Shown piece after piece: positions 9,743 through 18,368 of a stretch of DNA of 64,000 nucleotides. Position 1 is the first letter of the stretch. The number at the start of each line of letters is the position of its first letter. Source of the stretch: CAYPIE01 sp964410665 (GTDB taxonomy: Bacteria; Planctomycetota; Planctomycetia; Gemmatales; Gemmataceae); contig CAYPIE010000002.1 in assembly GCA_964410665.1 (NCBI GenBank), positions 173,375 through 237,374 of the forward strand, in the 5' to 3' direction. The notes beneath the pieces are model-generated. The model had not been told where the DNA came from, made no database searches, and saw only the letters and a program-made list of their open reading frames with translations. The position numbers and the translations under genes were made by a program.

Positions 9743-10444
9743 TCAATGGGGGATATCGGGAGACACGACGGCTGAGCCGACGATTTGCTGATCAACCAGC
9801 ACCTGCCGCAGCCGCAGCAGGGCCCGCCCGAACCGTTTGTTGGCAGCACTGGACTCGATGTCGAGCACCTGGGCACATTCCTGGTTGCTCAGGCCCTCGA
9901 CAGTACGGAGAAGTAGAATCTCCCGATCAATCTCACTCAGCTCTTGGATCGCCTGCTGGATGCGGAGCCTTAGCTCATCCTGCAGGAGCTGGTCCAGGGG
10001 CATCCCCATACCCTGCCCCAGTCGTTGGATCAGTAGGATCGACGAGCGTTCAGGAAAGGGCGCCTCTTGACCGACGCCCCGCTTGGCAGTTTCGACGTGC
10101 TCCCGTCGCAGGCGTAATAGGTTCTGGTAAGCGGTCTTGCGCAGCCAGACATGGAAGGGCATCGGTTCGCGGGCCAGGTAGTCGTCAATCCGCTGGGCGA
10201 TCTCCAGTTGTGCTTCCTGAATGATGTCCGAGGCATCTAACCGTTGGCGTAGCCGGGCATCGAGGCGTAATTGGATCATGCGGCGTAGCTGGTCTCGATG
10301 CCGGGCCAACAGGCCTTCGAGGGCAGATCGGTCCCCCTGCTTGAGCCGTTCGAGAAGAACGAGAGTCTCGCGGTTGTTCGCCGGTCGGACATGAGTGTCG
10401 TCGGCCGCCCCCGTAGGATCAACGGTATCAGCTTGCACAGGCAT
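9743..10444 (-). CDS. ECF-type RNA polymerase sigma factor
   Basis: A 233-residue sigma-70 family protein with region 2 (DASDIIQEAQLEI and following) and region 4 (LSEIDREILLLRTVEGLSNQE... with the helix-turn-helix AQVLDIESSAANKR), but no regions 1 or 3, as in ECF factors. The start at 10444 has AGGAG at a good distance. The gene is immediately upstream of the Ser/Thr kinase, the usual planctomycete sigma-kinase arrangement, and no anti-sigma factor gene is adjacent. It may be controlled by phosphorylation, which is an inference from the pairing. Confidence 0.9.
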   Translation of the reverse strand: MPVQADTVDPTGAADDTHVRPANNRETLVLLERLKQGDRSALEGLLARHRDQLRRMIQLRLDARLRQRLDASDIIQEAQLEIAQRIDDYLAREPMPFHVWLRKTAYQNLLRLRREHVETAKRGVGQEAPFPERSSILLIQRLGQGMGMPLDQLLQDELRLRIQQAIQELSEIDREILLLRTVEGLSNQECAQVLDIESSAANKRFGRALLRLRQVLVDQQIVGSAVVSPDIPH

Positions 10445-10553
10445 GAGTATCTCCTAGACCTTGTTCCGGACCTTGCTGGAACGAAACTGACAGGGAGCCG
10501 AGTCGGCCCGACGTCCTACCTTCCATTGATATGCAGGAGGCGCGCGACTTCGG

Positions 10554-11588
10554 TCAACCGGCTTGGAATTTCTCCGCAATTTCGAGTGCAAAGTAGGTTA
10601 GGATCGCATCGGCTCCAGCTCTTTTGAACGCGAGTAGACTTTCAAGCATCACCTTGTCCCGGTCGAGCCAACCCTGCTGGGCGGCGGCACTGATCATGGT
10701 GTACTCCCCACTCACCTGGTAGACCACTGTGGGCACTTGGAAGGTCGACTTGACGCGCTGCACAATGTCTAAGTATGGCATCCCTGGTTTGACCATGACC
10801 AGGTCAGCCCCTTCTTGGAGATCTAAGGCCACCTCGCGGAGGGCTTCGTCGCTGTTGGCCGGATCCATCTGATAAGTCCGTTTGTCTCCTCGGCCGAGAT
10901 TGCCTGCGGAGCCGACTGCCTCACGAAACGGGCCATAAAAGGCGGATGCGTATTTCGCGGCATACGACAAAATCAAAACATGGTCCAGTTGGGCTGCATC
11001 GAGCGCTTGACGGATGCGGCCAATGCGGCCATCCATCATGTCCGAAGGGGCAATACAATCACAGCCGGCCTGGGCTTGTACAATTGCTTGCTGGCACAAG
11101 ACTTCGACCGTGGCGTCGTTGACGACCTGGTCATTTTGCAACAGACCGTCGTGGCCATGCGTCGTGTAGGGATCCAGAGCCACATCACAAATGACACCGA
11201 TGTCTGGATGTTCTTGTTTGACGGCTCGCACGGCCCGACAAATCAGATTGTCGGGGTTCAATGCTTCGGCACCATCATCCGACTTTTGTTCCGGTGGCGT
11301 TACCGGGAAAAGAGCGATTGCCTGGATCCCAAGGTCTTTGGCACGAGCCACCTGTCCTATCAATAAATCGATAGATAGTCGTTCGACTCCGGGCATGGTT
11401 GGAATGGCAGTACGTTGTCCCTTCCCTGGTTGCACAAACAGTGGCCAGATCAGATCAGCGGGATAGAGGTGATGCTCTGCGGTTAATTGTCGCGACCATG
11501 CCGACTGGCGCAACCGGCGCATTCGCGTTGACGGGAACCGCGCACCGGCCATGGACAATTGCGTATGATCTGAATACCGCACGCTCAT
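10554..11588 (-). CDS. hemB: Porphobilinogen synthase (ALA dehydratase)
   Basis: Condenses two 5-aminolevulinate molecules to porphobilinogen in haem biosynthesis. The 344-residue protein has both active-site lysine segments (SYAAKYASAFYGPF and VMVKPGMPYLD). In the region that carries the three zinc cysteines in zinc-dependent enzymes the sequence reads CDVALDPYTTHGHDG, so only the first cysteine remains and the enzyme should be the magnesium-dependent type. The start could be at 11588 or at the methionine 12 codons later. The gene is divergent from the FHA-PP2C gene and upstream of the sigma-kinase pair on the same strand, with 109 bases between. Confidence 0.97.
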   Translation of the reverse strand: MSVRYSDHTQLSMAGARFPSTRMRRLRQSAWSRQLTAEHHLYPADLIWPLFVQPGKGQRTAIPTMPGVERLSIDLLIGQVARAKDLGIQAIALFPVTPPEQKSDDGAEALNPDNLICRAVRAVKQEHPDIGVICDVALDPYTTHGHDGLLQNDQVVNDATVEVLCQQAIVQAQAGCDCIAPSDMMDGRIGRIRQALDAAQLDHVLILSYAAKYASAFYGPFREAVGSAGNLGRGDKRTYQMDPANSDEALREVALDLQEGADLVMVKPGMPYLDIVQRVKSTFQVPTVVYQVSGEYTMISAAAQQGWLDRDKVMLESLLAFKRAGADAILTYFALEIAEKFQAG

Positions 11589-11666
11589 TCATTCCTTCCA
11601 TCCGAGGGTCCAATGATGAACTAGGCTATTCTCCGCAATTCTTGCTTGTCCGACAACTTCTTGACG

Positions 11667-11696
11667 GGTTTTTGCCCGAGTGGTTTTTGCCCGAGT
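11667..11696. repeat. 15-bp perfect tandem duplication
   Basis: The unit GGTTTTTGCCCGAGT occurs twice head to tail (11667-11681 and 11682-11696). It lies between the divergent hemB and FHA-PP2C genes, 79 to 108 bases before the hemB start, so it could affect a promoter or simply be a recent slippage product. Confidence 0.9.
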
Positions 11697-11821
11697 CTTG
11701 GCCGATGCTTGGGGAATCCTCAATTGCCAGCTTCGAGTGGACAAGATACGATGTCGATTAGGTTTGGGTGCCGCCGACGGTACAATCTCCTTTAGATTTT
11801 GCACGGTGGAAGCCTCCGATC

Positions 11822-13645
11822 ATGCCCACCCTCTCTCTGCAGAAAACTCCCCCGAGTTATCCCGTCACCCAAAGGCACTTTCCAATTGGGGAAAATCCCG
11901 TCGTCATTGGCAGGCTCAAAACGTGTGATGTTTTCCTTGAGCCTGACGCGGTGAGCCGCAAGCATGCGGCGATCACTTTTGATAAAGGGATCTACTACCT
12001 TGAGGACCTGAATAGCCGCAACGATACCTACCTCAACAATCGGAAACTTGAGCCAGGTTTGCGAACCGTTCTCAAACATAAGGATCGTATTCGTATTTGC
12101 GACTTTACCTTCCTGTTTGAAACCTCCGCCGAAGAAGATGATGGCGTTTCCTTTTCACTGTTCGAGGAAGATCCCAATACCACCAGCACGGTCCAAGCGA
12201 CGGTGGCCCGTCCACACGGCCCACAGCTACTCGAGACCCAACCCAACGACAAGCTGCGTGCATTGATTCGGATCACTACCTCGCTCGGTAAAAAGCTCCG
12301 AATGGATCAACTACTGCCGCAGATTGCCGATACGCTCCTAGAGTTATTCAAGCAGGCCGACCGCTGTTTTATCATTCTTTACGATCCCGAGAACGAACAG
12401 CTGATCCCCAAGGTCGCACGGTCGCGACGAGCAACCTCGACGCTAGAACGCTTCGACCGGGCGGGCCATGGGATTGAACCTGCAGAAGGCACCCACTCGC
12501 TGGTATTGAATGAAGAACGGTTTAGTAAAACCATCATTCGCGAAGTCATTACCACCGAACAAGCGATTTTAAGTCAAGATGCCACTGCGGATACCCAATT
12601 CTCTCCCTCCCAATCGATTTCCAACTTGAGCATCCGTTCGGTGATGTGTGCACCGGTGCTAGATAGTGCTAGGCGGCCCTTCGGCGTCATCCAACTCGAC
12701 ACGCAAGCGCACAGTAAGACCTTCAGCCAAGAAGACCTGCAATTTCTCTCCGCGGTGGCCAGCCAGGCCGCGGTCGCGATGGAAAATGTGCGGATGCACG
12801 AGGAGATTGTTCATCGCGAGAATCAACGCAAGGAGTTTGAACTCGCTCAGACTGTCCAGCGGAGCTTTTTGCCTCGTGAGTTGCCGGCTTTCCCTGGCTA
12901 TGATTTCTTCTCGCATTATGAAGCCGCAGAGTACGTTGGCGGGGATTTCTACGATTTCATTCCCTTAGATGAGCATCGCCTAGCCATCGTCCTCTGTGAT
13001 GTCTCCGGCCACGGGGTCCCCGCGGCCCTGATGGTTGCACGACTCAGCCTTGAAGTTCGCCTTGCCACGCTGGCGCATCCGAACGATCCGGGTGCAGCGA
13101 TTACCCAGCTCAACGAGCAACTCATTCGGCTAAATATCCCGGACCGTTTTGTGACCATGATCGCTGCAGTGCTCGATACCCACAGCCATGAAGTGATCAT
13201 CGCGAACGCCGGCCACGAACGTCCAATCTGCATCCGGCCAAGCCAGGGAACCCTCGACCCTGCCGTGACGGAAGGGATCTGTAACTTTCCACTGTGTTGG
13301 GTACCGAACCATCCCTATCAGGCAGTGCGGGTGGTCCTGCAACCAGGCGAGAGTATCGTTCTCTATACCGATGGGGTTACCGATGCCACCAATCCCTCCG
13401 GGGAGCGTTTTGGCAAGGATCGGCTGCTTCGCAACCTTGAAGAGGCGGCCTTGCTAGATTCCGTCCTGGGGACCGATCGTCTATGGCCGCAACCCAACAC
13501 GATTTGCGACCGTCTGCTCGATGCCCTGCAGGTGCATTCTGCGGGCCAGCCCCAGTTTGATGATATTGCCCTCGTCTGCTTTGGTCGGGTGCCGCGGTCC
13601 CTGTCCGATGGGCCACAGACTCGGCCCATTCCGCCGATCGAGTAG
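11822..13645 (+). CDS. FHA-GAF-PP2C (SpoIIE/RsbU-type) phosphatase
   Basis: A 607-residue signalling protein with three domains. An FHA domain (about 5-100) has the phosphothreonine-binding signature VIGRLKTCDV, VSRKHAAI and DLNSRNDTYLNN. A GAF domain (about 135-320) follows, then a PP2C/SpoIIE phosphatase (about 350-590) with metal aspartates in VGGDFYDFI and CDVSGHGVPAA, then LYTDGVTDATN and DDIALV. Such proteins dephosphorylate anti-anti-sigma factors in partner-switching pathways; no anti-sigma or STAS gene is adjacent, so the partner is elsewhere. The ATG at 11822 was chosen since the FHA fold begins soon after; a GTG at 11768 would add 18 residues. Confidence 0.92.
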   Translation: MPTLSLQKTPPSYPVTQRHFPIGENPVVIGRLKTCDVFLEPDAVSRKHAAITFDKGIYYLEDLNSRNDTYLNNRKLEPGLRTVLKHKDRIRICDFTFLFETSAEEDDGVSFSLFEEDPNTTSTVQATVARPHGPQLLETQPNDKLRALIRITTSLGKKLRMDQLLPQIADTLLELFKQADRCFIILYDPENEQLIPKVARSRRATSTLERFDRAGHGIEPAEGTHSLVLNEERFSKTIIREVITTEQAILSQDATADTQFSPSQSISNLSIRSVMCAPVLDSARRPFGVIQLDTQAHSKTFSQEDLQFLSAVASQAAVAMENVRMHEEIVHRENQRKEFELAQTVQRSFLPRELPAFPGYDFFSHYEAAEYVGGDFYDFIPLDEHRLAIVLCDVSGHGVPAALMVARLSLEVRLATLAHPNDPGAAITQLNEQLIRLNIPDRFVTMIAAVLDTHSHEVIIANAGHERPICIRPSQGTLDPAVTEGICNFPLCWVPNHPYQAVRVVLQPGESIVLYTDGVTDATNPSGERFGKDRLLRNLEEAALLDSVLGTDRLWPQPNTICDRLLDALQVHSAGQPQFDDIALVCFGRVPRSLSDGPQTRPIPPIE

Positions 13646-13748
13646 CCGCAACGGAGTGGTGAGGGTTGCAGGGAAGCACCTCGCGTGTAACGATGAACGT
13701 AACGATGAACATCCAGGGATGACTGCCCCGAGGAAACTTAAGGATCCC

Positions 13749-14075
13749 ATGAGCGATACGACGACCGTTCCCGATCAAGAAACTCGGGAGGAAACTGAGC
13801 AGCGGAAGCAACCGCCTTACCATGTCATCCTGCTCAATGACGATGATCACTCTTTCGAATATGTGATTCGCATGATGAAGGAATTGTTTGCATATCCCGA
13901 GGAGAAGGGTTTCACCATCGCCAAGGAAGTTCATACCAAAGGACGAGTGATCGTCTGCACAACCTCTTTGGAACGCGCTGAACTGAAACGCGATCAAATC
14001 CACGCCTACGGACCCGACCCCGCAATCCCGCGGTGCAAAGGCTCGATGAGCGCGGAGATCGAACCTGCCGAGTAA
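13749..14075 (+). CDS. clpS: ATP-dependent Clp protease adaptor ClpS
   Basis: A 108-residue adaptor that delivers N-degron substrates to the ClpA/ClpC chaperone. The core begins at PYHVILLNDDDHSFEYVI, with the NDD residues that bind the substrate amino terminus, and ends with the characteristic ERAELKRDQIHAYGPD. About 30 polar residues precede the core, a flexible arm as in other ClpS proteins. The ATG at 13749 follows AAGGA closely. It lies 103 bases after the FHA-PP2C gene in the same direction. No clpA or clpC gene is in the window. Confidence 0.95.
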   Translation: MSDTTTVPDQETREETEQRKQPPYHVILLNDDDHSFEYVIRMMKELFAYPEEKGFTIAKEVHTKGRVIVCTTSLERAELKRDQIHAYGPDPAIPRCKGSMSAEIEPAE

Positions 14076-14435
14076 CACCAACCCCGCAACTGGATACAGG
14101 CAGACGGCCGCTCCTTCTGGCCAGGGCACATCGAGCCAAGCCTGGCTTGCCACTTCTCTGTGCGGAACATACCTGGTATCCCGTGAACGAAATGCGATCC
14201 GGTCCTAAGGTTCAAAGCAAACAGCGCGATCGGGCGGAGCTTAGCAATGGCAAACTCCAGCGAGTTTGCCTTGTCAAGGGCTGTTCAATCGGCCACAATT
14301 CAGTCATCGAGTTTTCATCTCGAGATTACCTAGGGTCTGAATTCCCAGGAATCGATTGCTTGAATCATTCCTTGGCGGCATGTAGCACCTCTGCCGGTCT
14401 GCCCACCACCGTATCGATAAAGGGAGATTGTTCTC
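14076..14435. other. Intergenic region after clpS
   Basis: 360 bases without a convincing gene. It holds a perfect hairpin at 14249-14270 and, just before 14436, a purine-rich GGGAG ribosome-binding site. The promoter of the four-gene coiled-coil cassette must lie here or further upstream; no strong consensus was seen. Confidence 0.6.
14249..14270 (+). terminator. Hairpin downstream of clpS
   Basis: A perfect 9-bp stem GGCAAACTC / GAGTTTGCC with loop CAGC, followed by TTGTC rather than a long U tract. Its position between clpS and the next operon fits a transcription terminator, but the weak U tract leaves other roles open. Confidence 0.45.
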
Positions 14436-15560
14436 ATGGGGCTTCTCGGCAAGATTTTGATCGTCCTCAACATCCTCGCCGGCGGCGGATTTACTTACAT
14501 TGCCTTGCTTGACTGGGAGGTCCGTCAAAAATGGACCTTCGCGGGCTTCCGTCATGAACTGTACCTGCAAGGCCTTCCCGTGCCAGCCTCTCCGGACAAC
14601 GGCGATTCCGAGACCGTGGGCTTTGACTTCCAATATGGTACCAGTAGCCCGATCTCCGAATTGAAAACCGATACTCTCAACCAGATTTTCGCCGCTTCCC
14701 AGGGCGGCAACCTGCTCGGCGGTCAGCCCGTTGCTAGTCAGACCGAGGAGGTTCGTCGCGTCCAGGCCCTCGTTCAACAATTGCTTGCGGAAGCGGATGG
14801 TCCAGTGGCCAAAGTGCAGCTATTGCGACGTTTCCTCATCAACCAAGCGCCCGATGGCGAGAATCGCGATCAACATCGTGCCTGGCTTGACAATCCCACC
14901 CCGGAGAATCTCCAAGCAGCGGAAGCAGCACTTCTGGGTCTGTTTGAGGAGGTGATCACGGCGATTCCTTCTGGTCCGGATGCCAACGCGAATGAGACCC
15001 AACGCGCGAAGATTGCTCACCTGCTTTACCACCTCGATTCATGGCCCAATCCCTGGTACGAGCGACGCGCAGGTCAGGAGGCTATCGACCGGGCTCAGGA
15101 AGTGCTGAACTGGCGGAAACGGGTGCTGACGGTGGTGGGTCTGGAGATGTATGGCAAGATCGTGCAGCGTCAGGCCGATCAGTTTGCCGAAATGAATAAT
15201 CGGATGCAGGCATTATTACGAAGCGATTTGGCCGCCTTTCTCGGACCGTATAATGACCGTGTCCAGCTGATTAAGTCGCAAGCCGATTTCCTCGACCGGA
15301 TCGACCGCCAGCGTGAAGGCAAACTAAATGATCGGGCTGCTGAGGATAAAATTGTTCGCGCTCGGAAAGCGGAACGCAACAACCTTCTGGCCAGACTTGA
15401 CGCAGTGAATCGAGCGGTCGAACAAGAAAACCGCCAACTAGAGGCGGCCGAGGCCCGGCTTTATCGTGAACTCACGCGGCTGCGACAAACTCAGGATTTA
15501 ATCCAGTCCTTGGAGCAAAAGCTACGCGTATCGGAACAGGCTTTTGTCGGTGGTCAATGA
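14436..15560 (+). CDS. Membrane-anchored coiled-coil protein, cassette gene A
   Basis: 374 residues, function not recognised. A single membrane segment at the very N-terminus (about 4-26, beginning MGLLGKILIVLNILAG) is followed by a largely helical exported part; the last 100 residues are rich in Arg/Glu/Gln/Leu heptad-like patterns (LARLDAVNRAVEQEN and on) and should form a coiled coil. The N-terminal pattern G[KR]IL[IV] is shared with the proteins at 15631 and 16590, which suggests common descent or a common anchoring partner. It is the first of four co-directional genes and is 70 bases from the next one. GGGAG precedes the ATG. Confidence 0.8.
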   Translation: MGLLGKILIVLNILAGGGFTYIALLDWEVRQKWTFAGFRHELYLQGLPVPASPDNGDSETVGFDFQYGTSSPISELKTDTLNQIFAASQGGNLLGGQPVASQTEEVRRVQALVQQLLAEADGPVAKVQLLRRFLINQAPDGENRDQHRAWLDNPTPENLQAAEAALLGLFEEVITAIPSGPDANANETQRAKIAHLLYHLDSWPNPWYERRAGQEAIDRAQEVLNWRKRVLTVVGLEMYGKIVQRQADQFAEMNNRMQALLRSDLAAFLGPYNDRVQLIKSQADFLDRIDRQREGKLNDRAAEDKIVRARKAERNNLLARLDAVNRAVEQENRQLEAAEARLYRELTRLRQTQDLIQSLEQKLRVSEQAFVGGQ

Positions 15561-15630
15561 TATCGGAACACGCTACGACGCTCACGATCTACCGGGGCAA
15601 GTCCCCCACTGATGGGAGAAGACGGTAATC

Positions 15631-16389
15631 ATGAACACCTTGGGTCGAATCTTGGTCCTAACCACTTTCCTGCTCAGTATGTTACTGATGACTTGGTCGA
15701 TTGCGCTATATACGCAGCGACTGGAATGGTTCTCCCGTACCACCGAGGACGGCGAGCAAATTCGCGGGCGCATCGATACTCTGCGCGATCAAATCGAGGA
15801 TGAGGTTCGATATACCGAACGCGGCGAATATGCATGGCGGGTTGGCCTGCAAGGTCTGCGTCAGGAGGAAGTCCAACGACCCTTACGCCAGCGGTGGTAT
15901 CAGGATTTTCTGAGCATGCTCGAAACCGGTCAGTGGCGAGGTCAACCCGTGCAGAATCCCGTCCGAGAGCTGAGTCTTCCGTTACAATATTCTGATCCGA
16001 GCGATCCCAACACGCCCTCGATGCCACCGATTCTCGACAACATTACTGGCAAGCCCCAGCCTCTCCGCGCACTGAACTATTACTTCAATGCCATCAAGCA
16101 ACAGCAGTCGGACATTCAGGCGATCCAGCAAGAAATTAGCCAATTGCTTGAGGAGAGCAAGCGACTCGATCAAGAGATTCTCGGTGGCCCGAATGTCCGT
16201 AAAGGCCTCCGCCAACGTATCAAGGAGTCTGAGGAGATCCTGGCCGATCTAATCAATGAGATTGAGTACTTACAACCGTCAATTACCAATGGGCGGGCGG
16301 AGTCCGAAGTCCTGCTAAAACGACTCCGCTCCCTGCAAAACCGTCTGAGCGAAGTCAACCAGGCACAGAACCCTGACACCGGGCGCTAA
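15631..16389 (+). CDS. Membrane-anchored coiled-coil protein, cassette gene B
   Basis: 252 residues, function not recognised. It begins MNTLGRILVLTTFLLS, with one membrane segment at about 5-27 related to that of gene A, then polar exported sequence and a C-terminal half rich in Gln/Glu/Leu/Arg (residues about 150-250) with coiled-coil character. GGGAGAAG lies before the ATG. It is second in the cassette, between genes A and C. Confidence 0.8.
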   Translation: MNTLGRILVLTTFLLSMLLMTWSIALYTQRLEWFSRTTEDGEQIRGRIDTLRDQIEDEVRYTERGEYAWRVGLQGLRQEEVQRPLRQRWYQDFLSMLETGQWRGQPVQNPVRELSLPLQYSDPSDPNTPSMPPILDNITGKPQPLRALNYYFNAIKQQQSDIQAIQQEISQLLEESKRLDQEILGGPNVRKGLRQRIKESEEILADLINEIEYLQPSITNGRAESEVLLKRLRSLQNRLSEVNQAQNPDTGR

Positions 16390-16417
16390 ATTTGCATAAC
16401 CACAAGGCGATTGCCTA

Positions 16418-16445
16418 TTGACGCGATCTGGCGGCAAGCTATTTA
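16418..16445 (+). promoter_or_regulatory. Possible sigma-70 promoter before cassette gene C
   Basis: TTGACG at 16418-16423 and TATTTA at 16440-16445 with a 16-base spacer. The 200-base gap before gene C makes an internal promoter plausible. The match is moderate and planctomycete promoter rules are poorly defined. Confidence 0.25.
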
Positions 16446-16589
16446 CCTGTTGGCCGCTTATTTCCGCCGGGTCCATCCGTTCATCCTGCGGCGCGGCCAA
16501 AAGGGGGAACTGTTTCCTCGACCGCGCCAACTACCCTTTCGGCTGGGTCGCTCGAGTCTCGACGACCCTGCTGGTCCGGAGGATTGGTC

Positions 16590-17468
16590 ATGACCGTTGT
16601 TGGGAAGATACTTGTCTTCTTTAACTTACTGTTTGCCGGCATCACAACGGGCTTTATCGTGGTGGTGTTTGTTACCCATCAGAACTGGTATCAACGCTCC
16701 CAGGAAGAACTCCAGGCGCGGCAAGCGGCCGAGACTGCATATCTGAACCTGCAGGAGCAGGCCCAGGAAGAGATCGCGAAACGGGAAACGGCCATTGAAA
16801 CCCTCCGCTCCGACGTCAATCAGGCTCAGCAGCGTTTGCAGACGGCCAACGCCGCAATGCAAGCCGCCAAGGAACAGTCGAATTCCGAAGCTAGTAATTT
16901 CGAGAAAGAGCGGACTAACTTTCAGGTCGCCCAGGCCGAGCTGGAAACCCTTCGTGTGGAACGTGATCAATTGAAGAACGATAAGCAGGCTTTGCAGGCG
17001 AAGATCACTCAAACGATCACGGAACTCAACCAAGCGCGAAAAGAATCGATTGAAAACCAAATCGCTGCCGAATCCACTCGAGGGCGGAACGACCAGCTTC
17101 TGACCGCCAATGCCGAATTGCGTAACGAAAATCGCAAATTGAAAAGTGACATGAACAAGCTGGCCCGCGGAGAGTCCCTCGGTACGAGCTCGGTTCTGGA
17201 GGAGCCACCGCCGCAGACACCCAGCAATCTGCGTGCCCGAGTCACTGCCTTGGACGATGAGGGGCTGATGGTCATCTCCTTAGGCAGTGATGCAGGCATC
17301 AAAAAAGGTGCACAACTTTCTGTCTTTCGCGTCCAGCCTACCCCGGCCTATCTGGGCAGCTTCACTGCCCTTGACGTTCGACCCAAACAATCCGTCGGCC
17401 AGTTCACCTCGGAGAACAAGCTCAAGCCACGGATTAATGATATTGTCGGTACCCTCGGGAACCGGTAG
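16590..17468 (+). CDS. MreC-like coiled-coil membrane protein, cassette gene C
   Basis: 292 residues, function not recognised. It begins MTVVGKILVFFNLLFAG with a membrane segment (about 5-28), then a long continuous coiled coil (about 33-190), a short linker with PPPQTPS, and a C-terminal beta-rich domain (about 205-292) with VISLGSDAGIKKGAQLSVFR. That last motif resembles beta-barrel tails that follow coiled coils in envelope proteins, and the overall order (anchor, coiled coil, beta domain) is that of MreC, although no direct MreC similarity was recognised. GGAGG seven bases before the ATG at 16590 fixes the start. It is third in the cassette. Confidence 0.8.
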   Translation: MTVVGKILVFFNLLFAGITTGFIVVVFVTHQNWYQRSQEELQARQAAETAYLNLQEQAQEEIAKRETAIETLRSDVNQAQQRLQTANAAMQAAKEQSNSEASNFEKERTNFQVAQAELETLRVERDQLKNDKQALQAKITQTITELNQARKESIENQIAAESTRGRNDQLLTANAELRNENRKLKSDMNKLARGESLGTSSVLEEPPPQTPSNLRARVTALDDEGLMVISLGSDAGIKKGAQLSVFRVQPTPAYLGSFTALDVRPKQSVGQFTSENKLKPRINDIVGTLGNR

Positions 17469-17569
17469 GCCCGGTCTCACGCGGGGCCGTCATCCTACCC
17501 CGGCATACGCTCGGACGAGGTCCATCGAGGTGGTCGCATTGAGGATTTTTGACAAACGAGGATTTCCCT

Positions 17570-18301
17570 ATGTCTATTGGACGCTCCCGTGGCGCGGCCC
17601 CGACTGCCAAGCCGCGCAATGATGCCTATACGGGCTTATTGGGCCTGTCGTTGGTCGCTTTGATCGCGGCGTCCGTCCTGCTCTACCTCGATTACAGCGA
17701 GTTTAACCAGACGACGACCCCATCGGCATCTCCTCCCTCCAAGATCCCGACCAACCCGGATTTTACTCCGCAAACCAATACTCCCGCCGGGATCCCCGGG
17801 GGTGCCCCGCCCGGTCCGGGTGGGGGGAATCCTGGCTTGGGCATGCACATGGAACCTCCCCCAGTGCTTCCTGAATTACCTAAGAGTCTACCGCCAGCTC
17901 TCCCACAACCTCCCGCCATGGAACCGGTCATGGTCGATGCCACACCGCCGCTCTCCGAGACTCATCCGGTGAGTATTCCCAGTGACGAAACCCCGCAGAA
18001 ACCCATCCCCTCCGAAGACTCGGGGATCCTCCCAGTGACGGTCGAGCTAGAGGTACCGGTGATGGTCCCACCGACACCTCCCAGCTCACCAGAAGCGATA
18101 CAGACTGCGAACTCGAACGTCTCCTCCCCCTCCACGCCGGAGGGCACACAAGTCTCCAACTCGGAACCCCAGGAGCCTCCCATGCCGCCAGCGAAGCTCC
18201 CGCAACTGCCTACGGAGGCGAATCTCGATCCGGCTGGGGTCCCAGAACCTCCACCGTTGCCCATGGACCGGAAGTTCAAGGTCCCTTCGACGAACGATTA
18301 A
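17570..18301 (+). CDS. Proline-rich membrane protein, cassette gene D
   Basis: 243 residues, function not recognised. A short basic N-terminus is followed by one membrane segment (about 22-43, LLGLSLVALIAASVLLYLDY) and then about 190 residues dominated by Pro, Glu, Ser and Thr, with PPGPGGGNPG and many PPxP runs. Such a chain should be extended and exported, suited to spanning the periplasm or binding other proteins. GAGG precedes the ATG at 17570. It is the last gene of the cassette, converging on the sigma factor gene at 18369. Confidence 0.75.
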   Translation: MSIGRSRGAAPTAKPRNDAYTGLLGLSLVALIAASVLLYLDYSEFNQTTTPSASPPSKIPTNPDFTPQTNTPAGIPGGAPPGPGGGNPGLGMHMEPPPVLPELPKSLPPALPQPPAMEPVMVDATPPLSETHPVSIPSDETPQKPIPSEDSGILPVTVELEVPVMVPPTPPSSPEAIQTANSNVSSPSTPEGTQVSNSEPQEPPMPPAKLPQLPTEANLDPAGVPEPPPLPMDRKFKVPSTND

Positions 18302-18368
18302 CCGGATCTTGTGCAGCGAAATCGTGAGCATCACCCTTCCCATGGTGTCCTTCAAGGTGGTCCAGTGG

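Noticed and set aside
13377..14153. Open frame on the minus strand across clpS and the end of the phosphatase gene
   Set aside because: Both genes beneath it are firmly identified on the plus strand; the translation has no recognisable feature.
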